Positions 34,314 to 43,273 of a DNA stretch of 64,000 nt are shown piece by piece; positions within the stretch are counted from its first letter, which is position 1, and the number at the start of each line of letters is the position of its first letter. Made by a program: the position numbers and the translations under genes. A model generated the notes under the pieces. It was given only the letters and a program-made list of their open reading frames with translations. It made no database searches and had not been told where the DNA came from. The DNA is from Paracoccaceae bacterium (GTDB lineage: Bacteria; Pseudomonadota; Alphaproteobacteria; Rhodobacterales; Rhodobacteraceae): NCBI GenBank assembly GCA_030750975.1, contig JASMHC010000006.1, positions 1 through 64,000 on the forward strand, written 5' to 3'.

Positions 34314-34931
34314 ATGATTTCCAAGGATAAAACGTCAAGAACTGCCGCACCAGAAGTACGCCGGAAGCAGCTTATTGATGCGACGGTCACATGCATTTCA
34401 AAGCACGGAATTTCTGGAACGACCCTGACCGCCGTAACCAAAGAGGCGGGTTTATCGCTTGGTTTGGTGAATTTTCACTTCAAGTCGAAAGACGCGCTGT
34501 TGACCGCAACGCTAAACGCGCTGGCCGAGGAACATCGCGCGTTGTGGATGACGGCGATGGGGCAGGGTGGTCTGGATGCTGCGGACAAGCTGGCCGCCAT
34601 TGTTAATGCACAATTTCATCCGCGCGTATGCAGCCGGAAAAAACTGGCGGTGTGGTTTGCCTTTTTTGGTGAAACCACCCACCGGAAATCCTATCGCGAC
34701 AGCACGGCGCATATTGATACCGAACGGCAAGAGACCAGCGCCCGCCTGTGCCGCGAAATATCGGCGGATGTGGATGCCGATCAGATCGCGGCAACGCTCG
34801 AGGGGCTGTTTGACGGGTTCTGGCTGAATATGCTGATGTATCCCGCCCGGTTCCGCCGACAAGACGCCGCGCAGGCGGTCTTTGCCTATTTGCACGCGCA
34901 ATTCCCATCGCATTTCGCCGACCGCGTTTAG
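34314..34931 (+). CDS. TetR-family regulator, BetI-like
   Basis: 205 residues. N-terminal helix-turn-helix: RRKQLIDATVTCISKHGISG, TTLTAVTKEAGLSLGLVNFH and FKSKDALL (residues about 16-62), arranged as in BetI. The ligand domain WFAFFGETTHRKSYRDS and DGFWLNMLMYP also follows BetI, the choline/betaine regulator. Divergent to the dimethylglycine-dehydrogenase-like gene, so it likely senses a methylated amine. Its end overlaps the repC stop by 4 bp, tail to tail. Confidence 0.86.
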   Translation: MISKDKTSRTAAPEVRRKQLIDATVTCISKHGISGTTLTAVTKEAGLSLGLVNFHFKSKDALLTATLNALAEEHRALWMTAMGQGGLDAADKLAAIVNAQFHPRVCSRKKLAVWFAFFGETTHRKSYRDSTAHIDTERQETSARLCREISADVDADQIAATLEGLFDGFWLNMLMYPARFRRQDAAQAVFAYLHAQFPSHFADRV

Positions 34932-36133
34932 GCCGCGTCCCTTCGGGACAGGGCCACCAGCATCGGTCCGCAGGAAAACTCGCCCATGGCGGCCTTGGCA
35001 CTAAGCGCCCGCAGATAACCACCCGGTGATTTGATATCGGCAAACCGTTCAAGCATGGCAAGAACGACCACGGCGGCCTCTTCCGGCCCCATATCGCGTT
35101 TGGCGTCTTCCCAGGCTGAGGGGGAAATACCCATCATCGGCCTGATTTCATCCGCGACCTTCACCAATTCATGCCAATGGCGGATGTGATCCTGCGTGTA
35201 GGATCGGAATTCGTGACATACCGCCAGAACAAAGCCCAAGGGCACGTTTGGCAATCGGGTATCTGGTGGAACCTTTTCGTCTTGCCCAGCCGGGTCAGGG
35301 GCGGGCGCATCGGCTGCGCCCTTAGCTTTTTCGAAGCTAGGTTCAGAATCATAAGAGTCTGTGTTTGAATTTTGATAGTGCTGCTGAGATACGGCAGCAT
35401 TGGTGCTCATATTCTCTGTTTTCCTACCATCAATGATGTCACGTGCCTGATCCAAAGCCCGAGCCAGATAGGTTTCCAGCCGTGTCAGATCATCCATATC
35501 CAGTTTTCTGCGCAGATCACGGGCGGTGAGGGTGGCAAGATCGGCAAAAGCATCCCAGATGGTCAAATCCGGGCGCAGATCGGCGCCAAAGACCGCCAGG
35601 GCGGCCAAATCGCGACGCATGAGGCTGACCGTTTCGCGCAGGCGTTTGTGGCGTTGCTGGGCCTCTCTGACGTCCTCGGCCGCCTGACAGAATTCCTGAT
35701 GGCGGCGCACCAGCGGCGAAAGGTCAAACCCGAAGGCAACCTTTTCGTCGCCATAACGGCGGGCATAGCGTTTGCCGTTGGGGCTGTCATGGCGCACGAT
35801 CATGCCGGTTTGCACCAGATTGGACAGATGGCGGCGCATCGTCGAATTGGCCATGCCATTCAGACGCTCGCAAATCGCGTTGTTGGACGGGTGCACAACC
35901 AAATCGTCATCATTTCCACCCAGAATGGTGTTTTTGTGGAAGCTGACAAGCGCCTGAAGCACCGCCAAATCACGATCTGACAGACCGAAAACGGTTCTGG
36001 CGGCGGTCAGTTCGCGCAGCACTTCCCATTTATTGGCCCCTGTCGGGGGCAGGTCCTGATCCGCTGCCTGACGATGTTTCAAAATGGCAGCATCCATTGT
36101 TCGCCGAAACGGCGTTACCGGTGTGTAGGGCAT
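34928..36133 (-). CDS. repC: Replication initiator RepC
   Basis: 401 residues from the ATG at 36133 (MPYTPVTPFRRTMDAA). An ATG at 36097 is possible; the frame to 36175 includes a non-family leader. The N-terminal winged-helix region (WEVLRELTAARTVFGLSDRD; NAICERLNGMANSTMRRHLS; NGKRYARRYG) binds the origin. A variable low-complexity linker (NSNTDSYDSEPSFEKAKG) leads to the C-terminal module PMMGISPSAWEDAKRDMGPE with GGYLRALS. RepC initiates replication and its own coding region usually contains oriV. It is the last gene of the leftward repA-repB-repC operon. Confidence 0.95.
   Translation of the reverse strand: MPYTPVTPFRRTMDAAILKHRQAADQDLPPTGANKWEVLRELTAARTVFGLSDRDLAVLQALVSFHKNTILGGNDDDLVVHPSNNAICERLNGMANSTMRRHLSNLVQTGMIVRHDSPNGKRYARRYGDEKVAFGFDLSPLVRRHQEFCQAAEDVREAQQRHKRLRETVSLMRRDLAALAVFGADLRPDLTIWDAFADLATLTARDLRRKLDMDDLTRLETYLARALDQARDIIDGRKTENMSTNAAVSQQHYQNSNTDSYDSEPSFEKAKGAADAPAPDPAGQDEKVPPDTRLPNVPLGFVLAVCHEFRSYTQDHIRHWHELVKVADEIRPMMGISPSAWEDAKRDMGPEEAAVVVLAMLERFADIKSPGGYLRALSAKAAMGEFSCGPMLVALSRRDAA
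35330..35430. other. oriV: Candidate oriV, AT-rich segment inside repC
   Basis: Within repC, the stretch coding for the variable linker is clearly AT-richer than its surroundings. It contains short dyads such as TGCTGCTGAGATACGGCAGC. In studied repABC plasmids the replication origin lies in an AT-rich segment within repC, so this is the natural candidate. No experimental-type signal is visible. Confidence 0.5.
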
Positions 36134-36179
36134 GTTTTCTGTCACGAAGGTAAGAAAACCCGTGCCGCGAATCACTTAA

Positions 36180-36300
36180 GACTTGCGGGTGTCGGCGCGG
36201 ACCACTAAGCTTGAATTGCTACAAACAAGTCAGGGTCTCGTAGAGCGTCGTCTTTGCGGGGCCTTTTCTTAAGCCTTTGTCGTGCCTCCTGTTTTGTGTC
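36180..36300 (+). ncRNA. Probable antisense ctRNA (incompatibility RNA) in the repB-repC gap
   Basis: The 176-bp gap between repB and repC carries the conserved repABC stretch (minus strand GGCCCCGCAAAGACGACGCT followed by CTACGAGACCCTGAC) where the small counter-transcribed RNA repressing repC is encoded. On the plus strand a GCGGGGCC...TTTTCTT segment near 36268-36284 could end it. Promoter and exact ends are not clear by eye. Confidence 0.5.
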
Positions 36301-36309
36301 TGCTCGTCC

Positions 36310-37332
36310 TCAGTCTTCCGCCCGCTGAAGCCAGCGCGCGTGAAGGTCGTTGATTATGTTTTGGGCCTCAAGCTCGAGCCAATCGGCGAATGCGCCTTCG
36401 TCAACCGAGATTGAAATGCCTTTGGCTGTGCGTTTGACGGTGCCGCCCTGCGACCCGGACACCGCCAGCGGGCGGCTGCGGGTTTTGGCAGGTGTTTCAC
36501 CGGATTTCTTTGGTTTTTGCTTTGGTTTCTGATACTTGGCAAGCGCGTCTTCGACAGCCTCGAACGCCTGTACCGATATGTCGGGGGCGTTCTGGTCAAC
36601 CTCGTCCCTGGCGATGGCGACCGATGCCTGGGTATAGATATCATCGGCGATACCGATCAGCCGGTCACGATCCGCGTTTGCGGCCTCGATGGATTTTCCA
36701 AGCGCTTCCCAGCGGGGGCGGCCTATGCCATGCGCCGGTCCGATGGCGCGGATCAGCGGTGCGGAGATCGTTTCGGCGATGGCCAGCGCCATCGAGATCG
36801 CGGATTTGGTCACGGTCAGCGCCTCGGCGATCTGCGACTGGTTGCCAAAGCCATTGGCCAGCAATTCCTGGGCAAACAGCGCCTTTTCAATAAAGGACAG
36901 GTCGCGCCGCGCCATGTTTTCCGAGATTTGCGCGGTGACGGCGGCGTGATCGTCTAGATTGGCGACCAGTGCGCGGACCTTGTTCACCTTGGTTGACAGG
37001 CGGATCGCCTCGAGCCGGCGGCGGCCATAGACCAGCAGATAGCGGTCGGCATTGGCCGGATCGCGGCGCACGAGGATGGGAACGGTCTGGCCGTTCGCCT
37101 CGATCGCGTCCAGAAGGTCATAGACATCGGCCTGATCAAGCCGATCGCCCACCCGCGTGTCGGTGATATGGTCGGGGTCAAGATCCCAGACGTGATGTGA
37201 ATCCACCGCATCGCGGGCCGAACGCAAGGCGCGGTTGGTTGACATCGCCGATCCTGACGGGGCAGGCGAGGGACCACCCGCCGCCGCGAGGTTATCAAGC
37301 ATGGACAATCGTTTTTTCTTACTGGTCGTCAT
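36310..37332 (-). CDS. repB: Plasmid partition protein RepB (ParB family)
   Basis: 340 residues. It begins SKKKRLSMLDNLAAAGG, a RepA-stimulating N terminus. The ParB/Srx-like domain includes NGQTVPILVRRDPANADRYL, VYGRRRLEAIRL and the box AQISENMARRDLSFIEKALF. A helix-turn-helix follows (NQSQIAEALTVTKSAISMAL), with a RepB-type C-terminal dimer domain. RepB binds parS and, with RepA ATPase, segregates the plasmid. The start overlaps the repA stop (ATGA). Confidence 0.95.
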   Translation of the reverse strand: MTTSKKKRLSMLDNLAAAGGPSPAPSGSAMSTNRALRSARDAVDSHHVWDLDPDHITDTRVGDRLDQADVYDLLDAIEANGQTVPILVRRDPANADRYLLVYGRRRLEAIRLSTKVNKVRALVANLDDHAAVTAQISENMARRDLSFIEKALFAQELLANGFGNQSQIAEALTVTKSAISMALAIAETISAPLIRAIGPAHGIGRPRWEALGKSIEAANADRDRLIGIADDIYTQASVAIARDEVDQNAPDISVQAFEAVEDALAKYQKPKQKPKKSGETPAKTRSRPLAVSGSQGGTVKRTAKGISISVDEGAFADWLELEAQNIINDLHARWLQRAED

Positions 37333-38516
37333 TCGCGCCCCCAGGTCTTTTGAATAAGCGCCGCAATTTCATCGTTCAGGGCGTTCAGGCTTTCCATCGC
37401 CCTGTCATATGTGGAACGGGTAAAGGCCGAGCGCTCGACCTCGTATAATGTCTGCTTGGTCAGGCCCGCATCCGAGATGGCGGTGGATTTCAGCATCGGG
37501 GCGTTCAGCACCGCCTCGCCATACATGGTGCGCAGAAAAGCGACGATCCGATTTTGCGGGGCATCGGCGGGTTCATAGCGGGTCAGGACATATCGCATCC
37601 AGTCATGGGACATATCCGCGCCGCTTTCGGCGATCACGTCCATCAGATCGGCGGTCATGCGCAGGAATTGCGACATCGACATCACGTCGAGCATTTCAGG
37701 GTGGATCGTCACCAGCACGCCGGTTGAGGCAGAAAGCGCCGACATGGTCAGGAAACCCAGTTGCGGCGGGCAGTCGATCACCACGATGTCATAGGCGTCA
37801 TCGACCTGCGACAGCGCCTCTTTCACGCGGAAAAAGAACAGGCCCGCATGGCCCTGGGCCAGGGCGCGGGGGGTTTCGTGTTCAAACTCCATCAGTTCCA
37901 GATTGCCCGGGATCAGATCGAGATTGGGGATATAGGTCTTGCGGATCACCGACGAGATCGGGGCAGGGTCATCATAGCGGATGGCATCGTAAAGCGTGCC
38001 CCCTTCGTCGAGGTCAAATTCAGGCTGAACCCCGTGCAAGGCGGTCAGCGAGGCCTGCGGATCAAGATCAATCGCCAGAACGCGATAGCCGTGCAGCGCG
38101 AGATGCTGCGCCAGATGGGCCGAGGTGGTGGTTTTGCCGGACCCGCCCTTGAAGTTCATCACGCCGATCACCTGCATATGATCGCCGTCGCGGCGGCCGG
38201 GCAGGTAATCGCCGGGCTTGCGGGCGGTCTTTTCCAGCAGCACGCGCAGATCCTGAATATTCTCGGCGGAATAAAGCCGGCGATTGCCCGGTGTCAGCTC
38301 GGGCGAGGGGCCTTTGCCATCGAGATGCAGTTTGCGAAGATAGGAATCATTGACCCCGAGCAGCCCGGCGGCTTCGCCCGAGGTGAATTTGCGCATCGCT
38401 TTCTGCGCATCCGGTGGAAACAGGCTTTCACGCTGTGCGTGAAGCTGTCCGGCCAGCCACTCAGAGTGCTGTCGGATCGCCGCGTTCAGGTCCTGTGGTT
38501 CGGCCCGCTCGTTCAT
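37329..38516 (-). CDS. repA: Plasmid partition ATPase RepA (ParA family)
   Basis: 395 residues from the ATG at 38516 with GAGGG upstream. The 35-codon extension would cover the operator palindrome and is rejected. An N-terminal DNA-binding segment (FTSGEAAGLLGVNDSYLRKL) is followed by the ParA core: deviant Walker A FKGGSGKTTTSAHLAQHLAL, DLDPQASLTALHG, and Walker B VVIDCPPQLGFL. RepA drives partition and, with RepB, represses the operon through the upstream dyad. It is the first gene of the repABC operon. Confidence 0.96.
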   Translation of the reverse strand: MNERAEPQDLNAAIRQHSEWLAGQLHAQRESLFPPDAQKAMRKFTSGEAAGLLGVNDSYLRKLHLDGKGPSPELTPGNRRLYSAENIQDLRVLLEKTARKPGDYLPGRRDGDHMQVIGVMNFKGGSGKTTTSAHLAQHLALHGYRVLAIDLDPQASLTALHGVQPEFDLDEGGTLYDAIRYDDPAPISSVIRKTYIPNLDLIPGNLELMEFEHETPRALAQGHAGLFFFRVKEALSQVDDAYDIVVIDCPPQLGFLTMSALSASTGVLVTIHPEMLDVMSMSQFLRMTADLMDVIAESGADMSHDWMRYVLTRYEPADAPQNRIVAFLRTMYGEAVLNAPMLKSTAISDAGLTKQTLYEVERSAFTRSTYDRAMESLNALNDEIAALIQKTWGRE

Positions 38517-38542
38517 TCTGCCCTCGCGTCCCCGTGTCGTGT

Positions 38543-38578
38543 TCACGGAATATGGCGTTTTTCGCCGCTTTTCCGTGA
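38543..38578. promoter_or_regulatory. repABC operator dyad
   Basis: TCACGGAA (38543-38550) and TTCCGTGA (38571-38578) are perfect inverted arms. They enclose a smaller GGCG-TTTTT-CGCC hairpin, 27-62 bp upstream of repA. This fits the RepA-RepB autoregulatory operator of repABC operons. Confidence 0.75.
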
Positions 38579-38687
38579 CTATTGTCCGGATTCTCAGATT
38601 CGCGCAAGGGTTTTTCGACATTTTGCGGTTAAAGCGAACCGCGACACAAGGGATGCGGGCAGGGCAGGGGGGCTGGCCGCGCCCACT

Positions 38688-39455
38688 TTAGATGGATTTT
38701 GCCCAATCAAGCCAGCCCAGAGACTGCGTGGTCGGTCCGTCCGGTTTGTATTCGGCGCCCAAGGGCCGGGTCCAGCCAAGCGATTGAATGGCTTTGAACA
38801 GCTGATCATACCTGACTGCGCCATGATCCGGCGGACCCCGATCCGGCACCGAGGCGAACTGGATATGTCCGATATAGGCAAGATGCGCCTGAAGGCGTGC
38901 AAACACATCGCCTTCGCTGCGTCCCACATGGTAGCAATCAAACATCAGTTTGAGGTTCGGCAAGGCCAGGGTGTCGATGATCCGGGCCGCCTGATCGGTG
39001 GTTTGCAAGGCATAGCCGGGCACATCATATGGGTTCAGCGGTTCGATCAGGATCGTCAGATCATGGGGTTTTGCCTGCGAACAAGCGTAACGAAGGTTTT
39101 CAAGAAACGTCGCTTGCGCCAGATCGCCCTGTGCAATACCGGCCATCACGTGAACCGATTGCGCCCGAACCTGCGCGGCATAATCAATCGCCTGATCAAT
39201 CGCCGCTTGCGCATCGGTTTCGCGGTGGGGCAGGGCGGCCAGACCAAACTCGGCCCGATCCGCATCACCACGCCGGGTGTTAAGCCCAAGCATCGGAAGG
39301 CCGGTTTGTTCCAGTGCCGCGCGTACCTCGGCCACCGGCACCTGATAGGGCCAATGGCATTCCACCGCGTCAAACCCCGCGGCCGCTGCCGCCCGGATCG
39401 CGTGGGGCAGGGGCAGATCTGTCCAAAGTAGCCCGAGATTGGCTGAAAACTGCAT
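38688..39455 (-). CDS. hyi: Hydroxypyruvate isomerase (Hyi/OtnI family)
   Basis: 255 residues from the ATG at 39455 (MQFSANLGLLWTDLPL); the longer frame lacks family sequence. The TIM barrel with metal ligands follows Hyi: ILIEPLNPYDVPGY (Glu), LMFDCYHVGRSEGD (Asp, His), HIQFASVPDRGPPDHGAVRY and GAEYKP (final Glu). It interconverts hydroxypyruvate and tartronate semialdehyde, or 2-oxo-tetronates in OtnI relatives. It is alone on the minus strand upstream of repA, with no glyoxylate-pathway neighbour. Confidence 0.83.
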   Translation of the reverse strand: MQFSANLGLLWTDLPLPHAIRAAAAAGFDAVECHWPYQVPVAEVRAALEQTGLPMLGLNTRRGDADRAEFGLAALPHRETDAQAAIDQAIDYAAQVRAQSVHVMAGIAQGDLAQATFLENLRYACSQAKPHDLTILIEPLNPYDVPGYALQTTDQAARIIDTLALPNLKLMFDCYHVGRSEGDVFARLQAHLAYIGHIQFASVPDRGPPDHGAVRYDQLFKAIQSLGWTRPLGAEYKPDGPTTQSLGWLDWAKSI

Positions 39456-39764
39456 GATGGCCCTTTGTAAATTGGCGTGGATGAAGTGTTTCAAAAACAG
39501 CGTGTGTCTTAAAGCGTCCGGACTTTAACCTGAGACAGGGGAAAGGCCGGACGCTGCAAGACCCATCAACTGTCGTGGGCGCCCTGCCACAAACCCGTGA
39601 TTCAGGTTTTTGGCAGGACGCTTTAGGTTAATCTTAAAACGCTTTGGAAGACACCAGCCCTTGGATCGGCGCAACCATGGCGGCGGATGACGGCCCGGAG
39701 CCGGTATTTTAAGGCGATCCGCTCCGCCATGCGAAAATAATTGCAATTTCCGGTACGTAATGCC
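39456..39764. other. Non-coding region with nested inverted repeats
   Basis: Two dyads are visible: AGCGTCCGG/CCGGACGCT (39513-39521 with 39547-39555) and CCTGCCACAAACC/GGTTTTTGGCAGG (39583-39595 with 39605-39617; one mismatch, 9-base loop). Part of the first, TTAAAGCGTCC with TTTAACCTGA, recurs inverted near 39617-39632 (GGACGCTTTAGGTTAA). No protein gene fits. It may encode a structured leader or small RNA, or serve as a regulator array. Confidence 0.55.
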
Positions 39765-39795
39765 TTGACCTTCCCGTGACTGGAACCCCTAGCTA
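39765..39795 (+). promoter_or_regulatory. MerR-type (CueR-like) metal-responsive promoter
   Basis: TTGACC (-35, 39765-39770) and TAGCTA (-10, 39790-39795) are separated by 19 bp, the over-long spacer that MerR-family activators untwist. The spacer TTCCCGTGACTGGAACCCC shows the partial dyad CCTTCC/GGAACC of copper-responsive CueR operators. It lies about 100 bp before the first gene of the copper/stress series. No merR/cueR gene is in the window. Confidence 0.68.
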
Positions 39796-39892
39796 GGGCG
39801 TATCGGCGCGATCCGGATCGGCTGGATAATGACTTAGATCATTGTTTAAGCTGGGAAACGCCGGATGATAAATGCGTTATCAGGAGAGTCTG

Positions 39893-40270
39893 GTGTCTGG
39901 AGAATCGAATATCCTGCGAAATCTGCTTCCGCGATTGCTGGCGGCGGTTTTGCTGTTTTCGATTGCTGCGGCAAGCTCGGTCTGGGCGGCGCATCAGGTT
40001 CAAGCCGATTTACACGGGCTTGGATCAACCGATGAAGTGACAGCAAGTTATGCCAGCGACCCGGCACCTGTGGACGGCGCCGTTTTGACGGACAGCGCCC
40101 TGTGCATTTCGGGCGTCCAGTGCCATGCCCAAATGGTGTTGCCTGAAACCACCGGCGACGCTGATCCTTGGGAAGTGGTGGCCGGTGCCAAACGGCCCGA
40201 AGCCGGATCGTCATTGCAGGGTTTTATTGTCAAGGTGATCACGCCCCCGCCTTTGACCACCCGCATCTGA
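39893..40270 (+). CDS. Small exported protein, unknown function
   Basis: 125 residues from the GTG at 39893, which has CAGGAGAG a few bases upstream; an ATG at 39872 is less well placed. The hydrophobic segment LLPRLLAAVLLFSIAAASSV ending WAAHQ is a signal peptide. The mature part is short, has two cysteines in CISGVQC with His and Met nearby (CHAQM), and ends VKVITPPPLTTRI. The Cys/His/Met cluster could bind copper, matching the metal-type promoter in front, but no known family was recognised. Confidence 0.6.
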   Translation: MSGESNILRNLLPRLLAAVLLFSIAAASSVWAAHQVQADLHGLGSTDEVTASYASDPAPVDGAVLTDSALCISGVQCHAQMVLPETTGDADPWEVVAGAKRPEAGSSLQGFIVKVITPPPLTTRI

Positions 40271-40391
40271 CGCGCATGGGCGGCTGACAGGCCGGATGAC
40301 CCGTGATCGCCCCGCGCGTCCCCCGCCATCTGGACTGCAATGCGCCTGTGCACCCCTCGTGTCCCCGCGCCCCGACGAATTGGAGAATGAT

Positions 40392-41774
40392 ATGAGCTTT
40401 CATGGACAACCAACACTAAGATTCCTTGGTGCGGCCGGAACCGTGACCGGTTCACGCTATCTTGTCGAATGGGGCCATCGCCGGATTCTGATCGACTGCG
40501 GCCTGTTTCAGGGCTTCAAGCAATTGCGCCGCCGCAACCGCAAGCCTTTTCCTGTACGGCCGGGCAGTATCGACACGGTTCTTCTGACCCATGCCCATCT
40601 GGATCACACCGGCTATTTGCCGGCCCTGACCCGCGCCGGATTTCGCGGCAGGGTTTTCTGTACCGCCGCCACGAAAGAGCTGTGCGGCCTGATCCTGCCC
40701 GACAGCGGCCATTTGCAAGAGGAAGAGGCAAAATACGCGCGCCGCAAGAAATTCTCGGAGCATAAGAACCCCAAACCGCTTTACACACTGAAGGACGCGC
40801 AAGTGGCGCTGGAACGGCTGGAAACCGTACCGTTCAACGACCGCATTGACCTTGGCGATGGCATTTACGCCGAATTCATCCCCGCCGGGCACCTGCTGGG
40901 CGCGGCGCAGATACGGCTGACCATTGACGGTATCACCGTTCATTTCAGCGGCGATCTGGGGCATGACAAGGATCCGCTGATGCGCCCGCCGGTGCCGTTC
41001 AGCGGGGCCGATGTGCTGGTGTGCGAATCAACCTATGGCAACCGCAAGCATCCCGATGCCGACCCCGAGGCCGAGCTTGCTTTGGTCTTGAAGCGCGTGT
41101 TTGCCCGTGGCGGAACGGTGCTGATCCCGTCCTTTGCGGTTGGCCGTGCCCAGGGGCTGATGTATCACATCGCGCGGCTGATCAAGGCAGGCGAAATCCC
41201 CTATGTGCCGGTTTATCTGAACAGCCCGATGGCTGTCGACGCGACCGAGATTTACCACCGCCATCACGACGAGCATCATGTCAGCTGGGAAGATTGCATC
41301 AACATGTTCCGCGTCGCCAAGCGGGTAAACTCGGTCGAGCAATCCAAAGAACTGAACACCCGCAAGGGTCCGATGATCATTATTTCCGCCAGCGGAATGC
41401 TGACCGGAGGGCGTATTCTGCACCATCTGATCAGCTTTGGACAGGATCAGCGCAATGCCATTATCCTGTCGGGCTTTCAGGCAGGCGGTACGCGGGGGGC
41501 GGCGCTGTCGGGCGGGGCGCGGACCCTTCGGATCTTCGGACGAGAACGCAAGATCGAGGCCGAGGTCATTCAGGCCGAAACCTTCTCGGGCCATGCCGAT
41601 GCCGATGAAATCCTGGCATGGATGAGCGCGGGGCCGCCGCCGCGCATGACTTATCTGACCCATGGCGAACCCGTGGCCGCCGATACGATGCGCGGGCGGA
41701 TCGCCCATGAATTGGGGCGCAATGTCCGGGTGCCGGAACATCTTGAAACCATCAGACTGGACGCGCCGAAATGA
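40392..41774 (+). CDS. Metallo-beta-lactamase/beta-CASP nuclease
   Basis: 460 residues from the ATG at 40392 with GGAG upstream. FLGAAGTVTGSRYLVEW opens the fold. THAHLDHTGYLPAL is the HxHxDH zinc motif, with AGHLLGAAQIRL, VHFSGDLGHDKDP and CESTYGNRKHP. Then come the beta-CASP segment (VLIPSFAVGRAQGLMYHIAR; IIISASGMLTGGRILHHL) and a late SGHADADEI His. Members are RNA endo/5'-exonucleases related to CPSF73 and RNase J. It overlaps the phosphorylase gene by 4 bp, so RNA breakdown is linked to nucleoside phosphorolysis. Confidence 0.88.
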   Translation: MSFHGQPTLRFLGAAGTVTGSRYLVEWGHRRILIDCGLFQGFKQLRRRNRKPFPVRPGSIDTVLLTHAHLDHTGYLPALTRAGFRGRVFCTAATKELCGLILPDSGHLQEEEAKYARRKKFSEHKNPKPLYTLKDAQVALERLETVPFNDRIDLGDGIYAEFIPAGHLLGAAQIRLTIDGITVHFSGDLGHDKDPLMRPPVPFSGADVLVCESTYGNRKHPDADPEAELALVLKRVFARGGTVLIPSFAVGRAQGLMYHIARLIKAGEIPYVPVYLNSPMAVDATEIYHRHHDEHHVSWEDCINMFRVAKRVNSVEQSKELNTRKGPMIIISASGMLTGGRILHHLISFGQDQRNAIILSGFQAGGTRGAALSGGARTLRIFGRERKIEAEVIQAETFSGHADADEILAWMSAGPPPRMTYLTHGEPVAADTMRGRIAHELGRNVRVPEHLETIRLDAPK

Positions 41775-43273
41775 GCTATCGTCACGATACCCTGGCCCTG
41801 ATCCCTGCCGGGATAGACACCTATCGCCAGCCGATCGTCTATATGCGCGAGGATTGCCACCTGTGCCGCTCGGAAGGGTTTGCCACGCATACCCGCATCG
41901 AGGTGGAACATGCCGGCAAGCGGGTCATTGCAACGCTCAACGTCGTCACCGGCGGCGGCTGGCTGCCGCCCGAGACAGCCGCCCTGAGCGACACGGCCTG
42001 GCAGGCGCTGGCACCCGAACCGGGGGCTTTGGGCCGGTTCTCGCATCCCGAACCGCCTGCATCGGCCTCGGCCATCCGCACCAAGGTCTATGGCGGGCGG
42101 TTGGACGCCGATGCCTGCCGTGCCATTATCACCGACACGATGGACCGTCGCCTGTCCGACCTTGATCTGGCCGCTTTCGTCACCGCCTGCGCGGGCGACC
42201 GGCTGGACGAAGCCGAAACCATTGCCCTGACGCTGGCGATGCGCGACGCCGGAGAGCGGTTGGACTGGGGTCAGGGTCCTGTGCTGGACAAGCATTGTGT
42301 CGGCGGCCTGCCGGGCAACCGGACAACGCCGATTGTCGTGGCGATCGTGGCGGCGGCCGGACATCTTGTTCCCAAAACGTCAAGCCGGGCGATCACCTCG
42401 CCTGCCGGCACCGCCGACACGATGGAGGTTATGGCCCCCGTTGCGCTGACCCTCGGCGAGATGCGGCGCGTGGTCGAAGCCGAAGGCGGCTGTGTCGTCT
42501 GGGGCGGCGGGCTGGACCTAAGCCCCGCAGACGACATGCTGATCCGCATTGAACGCCCGCTGGACTTTGACAGCGAAGGCCAGATGGTGGCCAGTGTCCT
42601 GTCCAAGAAGGCCTCGGCCGGTTCCAGCCATGTGCTGATCGACATTCCGGTTGGTCCCACGGCCAAGGTGCGGTCGCAAGACGCGGCCCGAGCGCTTGTG
42701 CGTCGGCTAAGCGCCGTTGCGGCCACCCTTGGCCAGACGCTTGCCATCCACCAAAGCGATGGGTCGGCACCGGTCGGGCGCGGTATCGGTCCGGCGCTTG
42801 AAGCGCATGACGTTCTTGCCGTGCTTAGGCGCACAGCAAACGCCCCGTCCGATCTGCGCGAAAGGGCGCTGGATGTGGCCGGGGCAATGCTGGATCTGGT
42901 CGGCTCAGACGGCCGCGAGCGCGCGGCCCGGCTGTTGGACAGCGGTCAGGCCGAGGCGAAATTCATGGCGATCTGCGCGGCGCAGGGCGGATTTACCGAG
43001 CCGGGAAAAGCGCTGCAAACACAACCGGTTACAGCCAACCGCGCCGGAAAGATCACCGCCATCGACAACCGCCGTATCGCCAAGATCGCAAAGCTTGCCG
43101 GTGCGCCGGGGCGTCAGGCCTCGGGCGTGTTGCTGAAAACCGGGCTGGGCGAAACGGTCGAAATCGGCCAGCCGCTGTTCGAGATACATGCCGAAACCAA
43201 AGGCGAGCTTGATTGGGCGCTTGCCTATGCCGCGGGCGGTGACAGCCCGTTCCGCGTGGAGGACTTATCATGA
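41771..43273 (+). CDS. Thymidine/AMP-phosphorylase-like enzyme (archaeal-type DeoA family)
   Basis: 500 residues. An extra N-terminal domain of about 85 residues (PIVYMREDCHLCRSEGF; RVIATLNVVTGG) precedes the phosphorylase core: AIRTKVYGGRLDADACRAII, then KHCVGGLPGNRTTPIVVAIV (phosphate loop), TSSRAITSPAGTADTMEVMA and CVVWGGGLDLSPADDML. This N-extended architecture is that of archaeal AMP phosphorylase and the bacterial family-2 thymidine phosphorylases, not E. coli DeoA. It splits a nucleoside (or NMP) with phosphate into base and (deoxy)ribose-1-phosphate or ribose-1,5-bisphosphate. It overlaps both neighbours by 4 bp. Confidence 0.84.
   Translation: MSYRHDTLALIPAGIDTYRQPIVYMREDCHLCRSEGFATHTRIEVEHAGKRVIATLNVVTGGGWLPPETAALSDTAWQALAPEPGALGRFSHPEPPASASAIRTKVYGGRLDADACRAIITDTMDRRLSDLDLAAFVTACAGDRLDEAETIALTLAMRDAGERLDWGQGPVLDKHCVGGLPGNRTTPIVVAIVAAAGHLVPKTSSRAITSPAGTADTMEVMAPVALTLGEMRRVVEAEGGCVVWGGGLDLSPADDMLIRIERPLDFDSEGQMVASVLSKKASAGSSHVLIDIPVGPTAKVRSQDAARALVRRLSAVAATLGQTLAIHQSDGSAPVGRGIGPALEAHDVLAVLRRTANAPSDLRERALDVAGAMLDLVGSDGRERAARLLDSGQAEAKFMAICAAQGGFTEPGKALQTQPVTANRAGKITAIDNRRIAKIAKLAGAPGRQASGVLLKTGLGETVEIGQPLFEIHAETKGELDWALAYAAGGDSPFRVEDLS

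Noticed and set aside
37761-39431. A 556-codon plus-strand frame across repA and hyi
   Set aside because: It runs antisense to two well-supported genes and through the repA operator dyad; no ribosome-binding site or family motif.
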